Part shown: positions 50,053 through 59,196 of the stretch, in pieces | How the letters are laid out: every line of letters begins with the position of its first letter | Numbering within the stretch: the first letter of the stretch is position 1 | From: Chryseobacterium caseinilyticum | GTDB lineage: Bacteria; Bacteroidota; Bacteroidia; Flavobacteriales; Weeksellaceae | Length of the DNA stretch: 64,000 nucleotides | Reading direction: 5' to 3' | Assembly (NCBI RefSeq): GCF_014837145.1 | Contig: NZ_JACYFS010000003.1 | Span: 37,397 to 101,396, forward strand | Position numbers and translations under genes: made by a program | Notes under the pieces: generated by a model | What the model saw: only the letters and a program-made list of their open reading frames with translations | Database searches by the model: none | Told to the model about the DNA's origin: nothing

Positions 50053-51324
50053 ATGTCTATTCAATCAAAACTCAGTCATTTTTTTAAAATGATTTTTCCC
50101 TCCACTTTTGTTGAACTGGGAATTTTCATTTTTTTCCTCGCAGCTTACGGTATTTTCGGGACTTTTCTGGCGCAGCATTACAAAATTGTTTTCGACAGCC
50201 GGATTCCGTGGGATGCCTATTTCAGTTTTGACAACAAAGCGATTGTGATGACTGGGGGAAGTTTTGAAAGACATCCGCTTTCCTGGTATTTTTTTAATTG
50301 GATAAGAGAATTTATTTTCCTTTTCACCAACGGGAAAATGGGCATGGAATTCAGGCTCTTTCTGGTCTGGATCAGCAATTTTATTGTGAGTTTAAGCATC
50401 GTTCAGGTGTATAAATATTTAAAAAACATTGTTCAGACACCGCTTTTCATCAATTTGCTTCTGGTCTTGTTTTTCGGTTTATTTTCAACGTGCATTCTTT
50501 TATCATTCACACCGGAAACTTATACCTACACTTTGCTATTGCTCACAGCATTCAACTATTATTCAGCTGTAAAACTCAAAAATGACGGCAAAATTTCAGG
50601 ACTTTCTTTGGTTTTAGGATCAACAGTTGTGGGAGGTTTGACGGTAACGAATATTGTTAAGATCTTCATACCGGTTTTATTTGAAAAAGAACTTTTCAAA
50701 AGCTGGAAAAAATTCGGATTTGCCGCATTGAGAGTTGGAATTTCGTGCGTTGTTTTTGTTTTGCTGTATTTAAACAGAATCAATTTTAAGTATGAAAATA
50801 TTCTTTCTAAATCTGGTGAGCAGTATGAAAAGTTCTCGAATGTAAATTCCACTCCGGTTTGGGATATGATTTATTCTTACTTTTTTGGCGGAAATATTCT
50901 GTTCCCAAGTTTCTTTATCAGAGAAAAACACAATATGCAGGGCTTTTATTACAAAGCTTTGTTCATGGATGTGTACACTTCTGCTGTTCCGTATATTTTC
51001 ATCGGATTATTACTTCTTTTGATATTTTGGAGCTATTTCAGAAATTTCAAAAACAAACTTGTACAGATTCTGATGATTTCTTTTGCTGTTGACATCGCAA
51101 TTCACTGCGTTTTCAGATTTGGCCTTCATACTTCCTATATTTACGGCGGTCACTTTGTTTTTGTTTATCCAATGATTTTAGGATGGCTGTTTTTTATCTA
51201 CAGAAGTCAGCCTAAAACACTTTCATTTTTAGCTTGCTCAATCTTTATCATGACCCTGTATTTGGGTTTAAATAATTTTTACCGAATGACAGAATTTTTC
51301 GATTTTGTAAACCGGTATTACTAA
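50053..51324 (+). CDS. Polytopic membrane protein, possibly GT-C glycosyltransferase-like
   Basis: A 423-residue protein with about 9-10 membrane helices. An extracytoplasmic loop after the first helix holds FDSRIPWDAYFSFDNKA and then GGSFERHPLSWYFF; an acidic residue followed by an RHPL/HPPL element is reminiscent of GT-C enzymes that use polyprenyl-phosphate sugars. I also recall an uncharacterised family (DUF6080) of this size in Bacteroidota. Neither assignment is firm. Confidence 0.5.
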   Translation: MSIQSKLSHFFKMIFPSTFVELGIFIFFLAAYGIFGTFLAQHYKIVFDSRIPWDAYFSFDNKAIVMTGGSFERHPLSWYFFNWIREFIFLFTNGKMGMEFRLFLVWISNFIVSLSIVQVYKYLKNIVQTPLFINLLLVLFFGLFSTCILLSFTPETYTYTLLLLTAFNYYSAVKLKNDGKISGLSLVLGSTVVGGLTVTNIVKIFIPVLFEKELFKSWKKFGFAALRVGISCVVFVLLYLNRINFKYENILSKSGEQYEKFSNVNSTPVWDMIYSYFFGGNILFPSFFIREKHNMQGFYYKALFMDVYTSAVPYIFIGLLLLLIFWSYFRNFKNKLVQILMISFAVDIAIHCVFRFGLHTSYIYGGHFVFVYPMILGWLFFIYRSQPKTLSFLACSIFIMTLYLGLNNFYRMTEFFDFVNRYY

Positions 51325-51329
51325 AAAAA

Positions 51330-51359
51330 AAACGTCTGCAGTCAACACTGCAGACGTTT
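51330..51359. terminator. Bidirectional terminator
   Basis: A 12-base stem AAACGTCTGCAG/CTGCAGACGTTT between two convergent stop codons, with an A run on the left; T tracts serve mainly the minus-strand gene. Confidence 0.85.
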
Positions 51360-51380
51360 ATATTTTCAATTAAATTTTTC

Positions 51381-51914
51381 TTATTTCGCTTCAGAACAGA
51401 AGATTCTGTACTGAACTGAGGTAGCAGATTTAAAATATTCCCTTACTCTTGAAAGATCGCTTGAAGCACTCTGTTTAGAGAAATAACTTCCAGCTAAAAT
51501 TTTATAGTTTGGTCTTAAAGAGGCATCAGTTTCCACTTTCAGATTGGGAAATCTCTTTCTGAAATAGGCCTTTACCTCGTTAGCCTCCTCATTAGATTTT
51601 ACAGTTGTAATAAGAATTTTAAAACCTAAAATCCGTGGGTTTTTTGCACAGATTTCAGCTTTTGTCAGTTCACGGTTCGGAACATATATTTTAGCGGGTT
51701 TTTTCACTTCGCTGTCCGGATCTTCAAAAGATTTGCCGTAGGTAGATTTCTCACAACGCTCTTCCAAACTGCCCAAAGCATCGCTCACTTTAGAATCCAT
51801 CGTCAAAACAAGCTCAGTTCCGGAGATCGTATCTTTCTTTACAACTTGCTGTGCATCAACAGTATTAATACCACATAAGGCAAGAACAGAAAATGTCGCA
51901 ATAATTTTTTTCAT
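51381..51914 (-). CDS. Exported SPOR-like domain protein
   Basis: A 177-residue protein with a signal peptide (1-21, ending NTVDAQ). The C-terminal part (about 100-172) reads GFKILITTVKSNEEANEVKA, then KVETDASLRPNYKILAGSYF and LSRVREYF, which fits a SPOR domain (binding of denuded peptidoglycan glycans at the division site). Two Cys in the middle could form a disulphide. It is a single-gene unit with its own promoter and a shared terminator. Confidence 0.72.
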   Translation of the reverse strand: MKKIIATFSVLALCGINTVDAQQVVKKDTISGTELVLTMDSKVSDALGSLEERCEKSTYGKSFEDPDSEVKKPAKIYVPNRELTKAEICAKNPRILGFKILITTVKSNEEANEVKAYFRKRFPNLKVETDASLRPNYKILAGSYFSKQSASSDLSRVREYFKSATSVQYRIFCSEAK

Positions 51915-51931
51915 TTAAAACCTTGTTTCTG

Positions 51932-51961
51932 CAAAGTTATAAATAATAAAAAACATAGCAA
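51932..51961 (-). promoter_or_regulatory. Promoter of the SPOR-like gene
   Basis: On the minus strand, TAACTTTG (51932-51939) with a TTG (51959-51961) at 19 bases; both elements match. Confidence 0.6.
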
Positions 51962-52045
51962 GCAAGGTTATTTAGAATAGTTACAAATTAAACGGAAATG
52001 ACATTTTACCTTTTACAGCAGTCGTTAAAATCTTCTTAAAAATCT

Positions 52046-52053
52046 TATTTTTG
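52046..52053 (+). promoter_or_regulatory. -7 promoter element of the act operon
   Basis: TATTTTTG followed by CGGG, 46 bases before the actA ATG. The SPOR-like promoter faces the other way about 90 bases to the left. Confidence 0.55.
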
Positions 52054-52099
52054 CGGGATTGATTACAAATTCAATAATTACTAATATAAGATAATTTAA

Positions 52100-53467
52100 A
52101 TGATTAGTTGGAGAAAGCATTACAAAAAAACGTTGATTGCAATTGGTATGTTGCTGTCGACAAGTGCTTCAATTTACGGGCAAGATGGCGATCCTAAAGC
52201 AGGTGAGACACTTTTCAAAGCAAATTGTACAGCATGTCACGCTTTAGACAAGCAGGTAGTAGGACCGGCACTGAAAGGTGTGGTAGAACGACTGAAGTCT
52301 GAGCAGGGCCTGGATACAGAATGGCTTCATAAGTGGATTAAAGACAACAAGGCACTTAGAGCTTCTGGCGATAAGTATGCCAATGAGGTCTTTGAAAAAT
52401 TCAATAAGACTGAAATGCAGGTCTTTCCAAATCTTTCTGATGCGGATATTGATAACATCTTAGCTTATACAACTAATCCTCCTGTAGAAGAGCCAAAACC
52501 TGCAGCTGGTGCAGGTGCAGCCAACGCAGACGGAACTGCAGCCGCAGCTCCTGTTGATAAAAGCGTTACAACAATCATGATTATCTCTCTTTTAGCAATT
52601 GCCGGACTTTTAGTTTGGATTTTACTGAAGTTGAGACAATTGGTAAAATTAGGTCAGTCTGACGAATTATCTGATTACAATCAATCTAAAGTAAAATCTT
52701 TCAGCGAAATCTACGAGAAATACCACATGGTGGGTAAAGGACTTCTTGCAGTTCTTGCAATCCTTGCTGCTTACGGTGTATGGAATTGGATTATGTGGAT
52801 TGGCGTTTACAAAGGATATAAGCCTGAACAACCGATTTATTTCTCTCACAAAATTCACGCTGGAGAACAGAAAATCGACTGTCAGCTTTGTCACTCAAGT
52901 GCAAAATACGGTAAGGTTTCTGAAATCCCTTCAATGAACGTTTGTATGAACTGTCACAGAACTATTTCTGAGTACAACAAAGATCATTACATGGAGCCAG
53001 GAAAAGATAAAGCATTCTACGACGGAGAAATCCAGAAGATTTATGCTGCTACCGGATGGGATCCTGCTGCACAGAAATACACAGGAAAAACAGAACCTGT
53101 AGAATGGACGAGAATTCACAATATGCCTGATTTCGTTTACTTCAACCACTCACAGCACGTTGTTGCCGGAGAAAAAGCGATCATTAATTCTTTCAACAAG
53201 AAGAATCCTGACAGCAAAATCGATGTAGTCTGTAAAGCATGTCACGGTAAAATTGATACCATGAACGTTGTGCAGATGGCGAATGATTTCACGATGGGAT
53301 GGTGTATCGAATGTCACAGAACTACGGAAATAGATATGACCAACGGTTATAATAAAGATTATTTCAAAAATCTACACGATAAGTTGAAAAAACAATATCC
53401 TCAGGATGGTGGTAAGATCACTGTAGATGCAATTGGAGGTCTTGAGTGCGGTAAATGTCATTATTAA
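52100..53467 (+). CDS. actA: Alternative complex III subunit ActA, hexahaem cytochrome c
   Basis: The multihaem subunit of the quinol:cytochrome c/oxidase oxidoreductase ACIII. The 455-residue protein has a signal/anchor helix (about 10-27), then a cytochrome c domain with CTACH (43-47), two membrane helices (about 155-175 and 215-235), and a C-terminal part with CQLCH, CMNCH, CKACH, CIECH and CGKCH. That makes six CxxCH sites: five as in the ActA core plus one in a fused N-terminal monohaem domain. It is the first gene of actABCDEF. Confidence 0.93.
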   Translation: MISWRKHYKKTLIAIGMLLSTSASIYGQDGDPKAGETLFKANCTACHALDKQVVGPALKGVVERLKSEQGLDTEWLHKWIKDNKALRASGDKYANEVFEKFNKTEMQVFPNLSDADIDNILAYTTNPPVEEPKPAAGAGAANADGTAAAAPVDKSVTTIMIISLLAIAGLLVWILLKLRQLVKLGQSDELSDYNQSKVKSFSEIYEKYHMVGKGLLAVLAILAAYGVWNWIMWIGVYKGYKPEQPIYFSHKIHAGEQKIDCQLCHSSAKYGKVSEIPSMNVCMNCHRTISEYNKDHYMEPGKDKAFYDGEIQKIYAATGWDPAAQKYTGKTEPVEWTRIHNMPDFVYFNHSQHVVAGEKAIINSFNKKNPDSKIDVVCKACHGKIDTMNVVQMANDFTMGWCIECHRTTEIDMTNGYNKDYFKNLHDKLKKQYPQDGGKITVDAIGGLECGKCHY

Positions 53468-53490
53468 TAACTAAAAAATTAGAAGTATAA

Positions 53491-56400
53491 ATGGCTTCAA
53501 ATAAAATACAATTCAGAAGTATTCACGAACTTAAAGACCCTGCCTTAAACGGTAAGTTGGCTCTTAAAGAGTTCCAGGAAGAAATTCCGGTAGAAGATTT
53601 TATCGACAAAGCGGAAACCAGCGATGCAAGTACAACCAGAAGAGATTTCTTAAAACTATTAGGTTTCTCAACAGCAGCGGTAACGCTGGCGGCTTGTGAA
53701 GCTCCGGTAATCAAAACGATTCCTTATGTAGTAAAGCCACACGATATTATTCCTGGGGTACCCAATTACTACGCTTCAACATATTTTGACGGTTTCGACT
53801 TCGCCAGCGTTTTGGTAAAAACCAGAGAAGGAAGACCAATCAAAATTGATCCGAACCCGGCAGCAGGCGATTTAGGTAAAACTAATGCAAGAGCTCAGGC
53901 AGCTGTACTTTCTTTGTATGACAATGATAAAGTAAAGCAGCCGAAACTGGATGGGAAAGACGAAACTTTCGATAAAGTAGATGATTTCGTTATTAAAGGA
54001 TTAAACGAGGCACAGGCTTCAGGTAAAAAGATTGTTCTTTTATCTCAGTCTTTTGCTTCACCTACATTCAAAAAATTATTTGCGGAATTTAAAGCAAAAT
54101 ATCCGACTGCAGAGTTGGTAACTTATGATGCTTTCCCTCACAATGCAGCTTTAGATGCGGCTCAGGAAGTGTTCGGAACAAGAGCTTTACCGGTTTATGA
54201 CCTTAAAGGTTCAGAATTGGTAGTAGCTTTCCAGGCAGACTTCTTAGGAGATTTTAATGCTTCAAGCCTTGAAACTTCTTACGCTGCTGCAAGAACTCCG
54301 GGAGCAACGATGTTGAGACACATTCAGGTTGAATCTAATATGTCTTTAACCGGTGCAAATGCCGATTCAAGATACAGACTGAAGCCAAGTGCTGTAAACA
54401 AAACTTTGGTTGAAGTTTACAACGCGATCGTAGGAGGAACTGCTCCGGCTGACAAAACTGCTTCAGAAATCGTAAAAGAACTTCAGGCTAAAGGAAGCAA
54501 AGCTGTAGTATTTGCAGACGGTTCTAAAGCTGCTCAGGTTTTAGCACACTTAATCAACCAAAAATTAGGTTCTGTAGCTTTCACAGGTAAAGCAAACTTC
54601 CTTAAAGAATTTGACAAAGCAAGATTTGAAGAATTCTTAGGATGGGTAAACGGTGGACAGGTTGGTGTTTTAATCACAAACAATGTAGACCCGATTTATT
54701 CTTACCACAAAGGTCAGGATTTCAAAAAATCTCTGGCAAAAGTACCGTACATCGTTGCTGTTGCTGATAAGAAAAACGAAATGTACAAAGCAGCGAAAGC
54801 TGTAATTCCTGTAGCCAACTGGTTGGAATCTTGGGGAGATATGGAACCTCAGACAGGTGCTTATACATTAATGCAGCCAACAATCCAGAAAATCTACAAA
54901 TCAAGACAGATTGAAGAGTCTTTATTGGTTTGGAAGAATGGAAAAAACAATGCTGCTAATAACTATTACGATTATTTAAAAGCAAATGCAGGTTCTCTTT
55001 TAGGAGGAACTTCATTCAACAAAGCTTTATATAACGGTTTTGTAGCTTCTACAAATTCAACAATGCTTTCTTACGCTGGCGGAAACGCTGGTCAGGCATT
55101 AGCTGAATTAGGAAACTTCAAACCTGCCGAATTAGAATTGGTATTGTACACCAAAACTGCGATGGGAGACGGAACTCAGGCAAACAACCCTTGGTTGCAG
55201 GAATTACCGGATCCTATTACAAGAATGTCTTGGGATAACTACCTTACCATTTCTCCAAAAGATGCTGATAAATTTGAGATTAAAAATGATCTTAACGCAA
55301 GAATGCAGCTGGATGGTTCTTACGTAAACCTTACAGTAAACGGAGTAAAATTAGAAAACGTTCCTGTATTTGTACAGCCGGGTCAGGCAGAAGGATCTGT
55401 AGGTCTTGCGCTTGGTTACGGAAAGAAAAATTCCGGAGCTACTGCTGATACAGGAGTAAATGCTTATCCTTTGTTTGATGGTTCAAACCTTGTTCTTTCC
55501 GGTGTAAAAATCGATAAGACGGGAGAAGACCACGAATTTGCTGGAGTACAGCTTCAGAATACTTTAATGGGCCGTTACGAAATTGCAAGAGAAGTTCCTT
55601 TGGCAGATTTCATCAACGTACCTTTCGATGACGAACACAAAGGATGGAACAAGCCTTTGGAATATCACACCATCAGCGGAGCACTTCCTGCAGCGAAAAT
55701 CGACCTTTGGGATGCTTTTGATGATACAGACGGACCTCACTTTAACTTATCTGTTGACCTGAACTCATGTACTGGTTGTGGTGCATGTATCATCGCATGT
55801 CAGGCTGAGAACAACGTTCCTGTTGTAGGAAAAGAAGAGATCAGAATGTCTAGAGATATGTATTGGTTGAGAATTGACCGTTACTATTCTTCAAAAGAAA
55901 CTTTAACTGTTTATGACGGTCTTGCACAAGATAAAGCTGTTCCTGAATTATACGGAAGCAAAGTTCTTGGAATTGAAGGTTCTTTAGAAAATCCAGCTGA
56001 AAATCCTGATGTGATCTTCCAGCCGGTAATGTGTCAGCACTGTAACCACGCACCTTGTGAAACTGTTTGTCCGGTAGCGGCGACTTCACACGGTAAGCAG
56101 GGACAGAACCACATGGCTTATAACAGATGTATCGGTACAAGATACTGTGCAAACAACTGTCCTTATAAAGTAAGACGTTTCAACTGGTTTACTTATAACT
56201 TAAATGACCGTTTTGATTTTAATCAGAATAACGATTTAGGTAGAATGGTATTGAATCCGGATGTTGTTGTAAGAACAAGAGGGGTAATGGAGAAATGTTC
56301 TATGTGTATCCAGGAAACTCAGGCTACAATTTTAGCTGCTAAGAGAGAGAACAGAAGAGTGACAGACAACGAATTTAAAAATTCTTGTGCCTGTGCAGCT

Positions 56401-56562
56401 GCTTGTTCTACCGGAGCAATGACATTTGGAGACATGAATGACAAAGAATCTGAAGTTAGAAAGCTATACAGCAGCAACAGAAGATATCATTTACTTGAAG
56501 AGATCGGCACAAAACCAAACGTGTTCTATCACACTAAAGTAAGAAACAGAGTAGAAAAATAA
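53491..56562 (+). CDS. actB: Alternative complex III subunit ActB, molybdopterin-oxidoreductase-like with Fe-S domain
   Basis: A 1023-residue peripheral subunit. A variant twin-arginine region TTRRDFLK (48-55) is followed by a hydrophobic segment and a lipobox-like AAC (Cys69), so it is probably exported and lipidated. The first 700 residues resemble a molybdopterin oxidoreductase fold that is thought not to bind Mo in ACIII. The Fe-S part has four Cys groups: CTGCGACIIAC, CQHCNHAPCETVC, CIGTRYCANNC, and CSMCIQE with CACAAAC. It passes electrons between the quinol site and ActA. Confidence 0.94.
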   Translation: MASNKIQFRSIHELKDPALNGKLALKEFQEEIPVEDFIDKAETSDASTTRRDFLKLLGFSTAAVTLAACEAPVIKTIPYVVKPHDIIPGVPNYYASTYFDGFDFASVLVKTREGRPIKIDPNPAAGDLGKTNARAQAAVLSLYDNDKVKQPKLDGKDETFDKVDDFVIKGLNEAQASGKKIVLLSQSFASPTFKKLFAEFKAKYPTAELVTYDAFPHNAALDAAQEVFGTRALPVYDLKGSELVVAFQADFLGDFNASSLETSYAAARTPGATMLRHIQVESNMSLTGANADSRYRLKPSAVNKTLVEVYNAIVGGTAPADKTASEIVKELQAKGSKAVVFADGSKAAQVLAHLINQKLGSVAFTGKANFLKEFDKARFEEFLGWVNGGQVGVLITNNVDPIYSYHKGQDFKKSLAKVPYIVAVADKKNEMYKAAKAVIPVANWLESWGDMEPQTGAYTLMQPTIQKIYKSRQIEESLLVWKNGKNNAANNYYDYLKANAGSLLGGTSFNKALYNGFVASTNSTMLSYAGGNAGQALAELGNFKPAELELVLYTKTAMGDGTQANNPWLQELPDPITRMSWDNYLTISPKDADKFEIKNDLNARMQLDGSYVNLTVNGVKLENVPVFVQPGQAEGSVGLALGYGKKNSGATADTGVNAYPLFDGSNLVLSGVKIDKTGEDHEFAGVQLQNTLMGRYEIAREVPLADFINVPFDDEHKGWNKPLEYHTISGALPAAKIDLWDAFDDTDGPHFNLSVDLNSCTGCGACIIACQAENNVPVVGKEEIRMSRDMYWLRIDRYYSSKETLTVYDGLAQDKAVPELYGSKVLGIEGSLENPAENPDVIFQPVMCQHCNHAPCETVCPVAATSHGKQGQNHMAYNRCIGTRYCANNCPYKVRRFNWFTYNLNDRFDFNQNNDLGRMVLNPDVVVRTRGVMEKCSMCIQETQATILAAKRENRRVTDNEFKNSCACAAACSTGAMTFGDMNDKESEVRKLYSSNRRYHLLEEIGTKPNVFYHTKVRNRVEK

Positions 56563-56588
56563 AGTTATAAATAATAAATAGGTAAAAA

Positions 56589-57986
56589 ATGTCAGGACAT
56601 TACGAAGCTCCGATAAGAGAACCTCTAATTATTGGTCACAAAACTTATCACGATATCACTGAAGATATTGCACGACCTATCGAAGAAAGAGCAGGAAAAC
56701 TATGGTGGATTTCACTATATGCAGCCTTAGTTCTTTTCATCTACGGATTCGGCTGTATCGCATACACTATCGGAACAGGTATTGGATCATGGGGGCTTAA
56801 CAGAACTATTAACTGGGGTTGGGATATTACCAACTTCGTATGGTGGGTAGGTATTGGTCACGCCGGTACTCTAATCTCAGCAGTATTATTATTATTTAGA
56901 CAGAGATGGAGAATGTCTGTAAACAGATCTGCAGAGGCGATGACGATCTTTGCGGTTGTACAGGCAGCTTTGTTCCCGGTAATTCACATGGGTAGAGTTT
57001 GGGTAGGATACTGGGTTTTCCCTCTTCCTAACCAGTTTGGTACACTTTGGACCAACTTCAACTCGCCGCTTTTCTGGGACGTATTTGCAATCTCAACTTA
57101 TTTCTCAGTATCTACGGTATTCTGGTTCATAGGTTTGATTCCTGACTTTGCAATGATCAGAGACAGAGCAAAAACGCCTTGGACTAAAAAAATCTATACA
57201 TTACTGTCTTTCGGATGGGGTGGAAAAGCAAAACACTGGCAGAGATTTGAAGAGGTATCTTTGGTTTTGGCAGGTTTGGCAACTCCACTTGTATTCTCGG
57301 TACACACGACGGTATCTTTTGACTTCGCAACTTCGGTTATTAAAGGATGGCACTCTACGATCTATCCTCCTTACTTCGTTGCGGGTGCTATCTTCTCAGG
57401 ATTTGCAATGGTACAGACGCTATTGTTAATCGCAAGAAAAGTGTGTCACCTTGAAGATTACATCACAATGTATCATATCGAAATTATGAACATCGTAATC
57501 GTATTGACTGGTGGTATGGTAACTGTAGCTTACGCAACTGAATATTTCATCGGATGGTACTCAGGTTCTAGATATGAAGACTTTACTTATCTTTCTCCGG
57601 GAGCTGCAGTAGGACCTTACTGGTGGGCATTCTGGGCATTGATTATCTGTAACCTTGTTGTTCCTGCATTATTCTGGTTCAAGAGAGTAAGAACAAACAT
57701 TATTGCTACATTTATTATTGCTTTAATTATCAACATCGGTATGTGGTTTGAGCGTTTTGACATCATTGTAATCAACCTTTCGAGAGATTACCTTCCAGGA
57801 TCTTGGACGATGTTTAAACCAACCATCATTGACGTTGGAGTATATTTGGGAACAATCGGATTCTTCTCTGTATTATTCTTATTATATGCAAGAACATTCC
57901 CTGTAATTGCACAGGCTGAATTGAAGAGTATCTTAAAAATTTCAGGTGAAACCTATAAAGTAAAAGAAGGAGATGAGCACCACTAA
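56589..57986 (+). CDS. actC: Alternative complex III subunit ActC, NrfD-like
   Basis: A polytopic membrane subunit (465 residues, about 10 helices) of the NrfD/PsrC family, the likely quinol-binding subunit. The N-terminus carries PIREPLIIGHKTYHDITEDI, typical of ActC, and FVWWVGIGHAGTLISAVLLL lies in the second or third helix. It overlaps actD by 14 bases, so translation is coupled. Confidence 0.94.
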   Translation: MSGHYEAPIREPLIIGHKTYHDITEDIARPIEERAGKLWWISLYAALVLFIYGFGCIAYTIGTGIGSWGLNRTINWGWDITNFVWWVGIGHAGTLISAVLLLFRQRWRMSVNRSAEAMTIFAVVQAALFPVIHMGRVWVGYWVFPLPNQFGTLWTNFNSPLFWDVFAISTYFSVSTVFWFIGLIPDFAMIRDRAKTPWTKKIYTLLSFGWGGKAKHWQRFEEVSLVLAGLATPLVFSVHTTVSFDFATSVIKGWHSTIYPPYFVAGAIFSGFAMVQTLLLIARKVCHLEDYITMYHIEIMNIVIVLTGGMVTVAYATEYFIGWYSGSRYEDFTYLSPGAAVGPYWWAFWALIICNLVVPALFWFKRVRTNIIATFIIALIINIGMWFERFDIIVINLSRDYLPGSWTMFKPTIIDVGVYLGTIGFFSVLFLLYARTFPVIAQAELKSILKISGETYKVKEGDEHH

Positions 57987-58494
57987 AATTGTATACGGAC
58001 TTTATGCTGATGACGACGATTTAATGAACGGCGTTAAAGCATTCAACGATAAAGGGATCTCTATAAACGAAGTTTATACTCCTTTCCCGGTTCACGGCCT
58101 TGATAAAGCTTTGGGATTAAAGAAAACAAGAATTTCTGATGCCGCATTTATCTTTGCTCTTTATGGTGTAACCATTGGTATTACTTTATCATGGTACATC
58201 ATGAACCACGACTGGCCACAGAATATCGGTGGTAAGCCGGCATTCACTTGGGTGAATAACTTCCCTGCTTTCATCGACCCGATGTTTGAATTGATGGTTT
58301 TCTGTACTGCTCACATGATGTCATTAACCTTCTTTGTAAGAAATAAAATGTATCCTGGAGCTCCGGCACAGAATCCTGACCCAAGAACTACTGACGATAA
58401 ATTCTTAATGGAATTTGTAACAGACGATGTAGAATCTGTAAAGCAGCTTCTTATTGAGACCGGTGTAGAAGAGATAACTGTAAAAGATGCTTAA
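57973..58494 (+). CDS. actD: Alternative complex III subunit ActD (DUF3341)
   Basis: A 173-residue membrane subunit of the DUF3341 family. The N-terminal soluble part begins IVYGLYADDDDLMNGVKAFN and has VYTPFPVHGLDKALGL, the family signature; two membrane helices follow (about 55-80 and 97-115). The start lies within the end of actC (overlap 14 bases). Confidence 0.93.
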   Translation: MSTTKIVYGLYADDDDLMNGVKAFNDKGISINEVYTPFPVHGLDKALGLKKTRISDAAFIFALYGVTIGITLSWYIMNHDWPQNIGGKPAFTWVNNFPAFIDPMFELMVFCTAHMMSLTFFVRNKMYPGAPAQNPDPRTTDDKFLMEFVTDDVESVKQLLIETGVEEITVKDA

Positions 58495-58495
58495 G

Positions 58496-59188
58496 ATGAA
58501 GAATAATATTTTAAAAATTACAGCCGTTTTAGGTCTTTCAGCAGCATTGTTTACATCATGCGGACCAAAAGACAGTACGCCTTTGGTATATTTTCCGGAT
58601 ATGTATTTTCCTGTAGCTTACGATCCTTTGATGAAGGCTCAGGATGCTTATTCAGATCATGAAAACGAAATTCCTGCTTTTGTAAAAAATAACGGTGCAA
58701 CAGGTCTGTCTCCTGTAGAAGGATCAGTTGCTCAGAATAAAGACGGTATTTTTGCTGAAGGTAAACTTCCAAAAAATCCGGATGAATATAACGCTGGTTA
58801 TGATGCTTCAAAAGCAGTAACAACGTCACCTTTGAATCCTGCAAACGCCGAAAAAGATATCGAAAGAGGAAAATTCTTATTTGAGCGTACTTGCGCTGCC
58901 TGTCATGGTACAGGAGGTGATGGTCAGGGTCCAATCGTACAGAGCGGAGCTTACGCCGGTGTACCAAATTATGCAGACAGAGAAGTAACTGTAGGATCTG
59001 TGCATTATGTATTAACAAACGGTAGAAATGCCATGGGATCTTATGCAGGACAGCTGAACCCTGGCGACAGATGGAGAGTGGCAATGTATGTGATGAATGC
59101 TTTCAAAAAAGGAGCACCGGCACCTGCAGCAACTCCGGCGGCTACGCCAGCAGCAACAACTACTGAATCTACTGAAACTAAAAAATAA
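58496..59188 (+). CDS. actE: Alternative complex III subunit ActE, monohaem cytochrome c lipoprotein
   Basis: From the ATG at 58496, one base after the actD stop, the protein is 230 residues with a lipobox FTSC (Cys22). Another ATG at 58487 overlaps actD by 8 bases and adds three residues. One haem site is present, FERTCAACHGTGGDG. PLVYFPDMYFPVAYDPL at the N-terminus is typical of ActE. The C-terminal 25 residues are a low-complexity Ala/Pro/Thr tail (PAATPAATPAATTTE). Confidence 0.93.
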   Translation: MKNNILKITAVLGLSAALFTSCGPKDSTPLVYFPDMYFPVAYDPLMKAQDAYSDHENEIPAFVKNNGATGLSPVEGSVAQNKDGIFAEGKLPKNPDEYNAGYDASKAVTTSPLNPANAEKDIERGKFLFERTCAACHGTGGDGQGPIVQSGAYAGVPNYADREVTVGSVHYVLTNGRNAMGSYAGQLNPGDRWRVAMYVMNAFKKGAPAPAATPAATPAATTTESTETKK

Positions 59189-59196
59189 GAAAAGAA

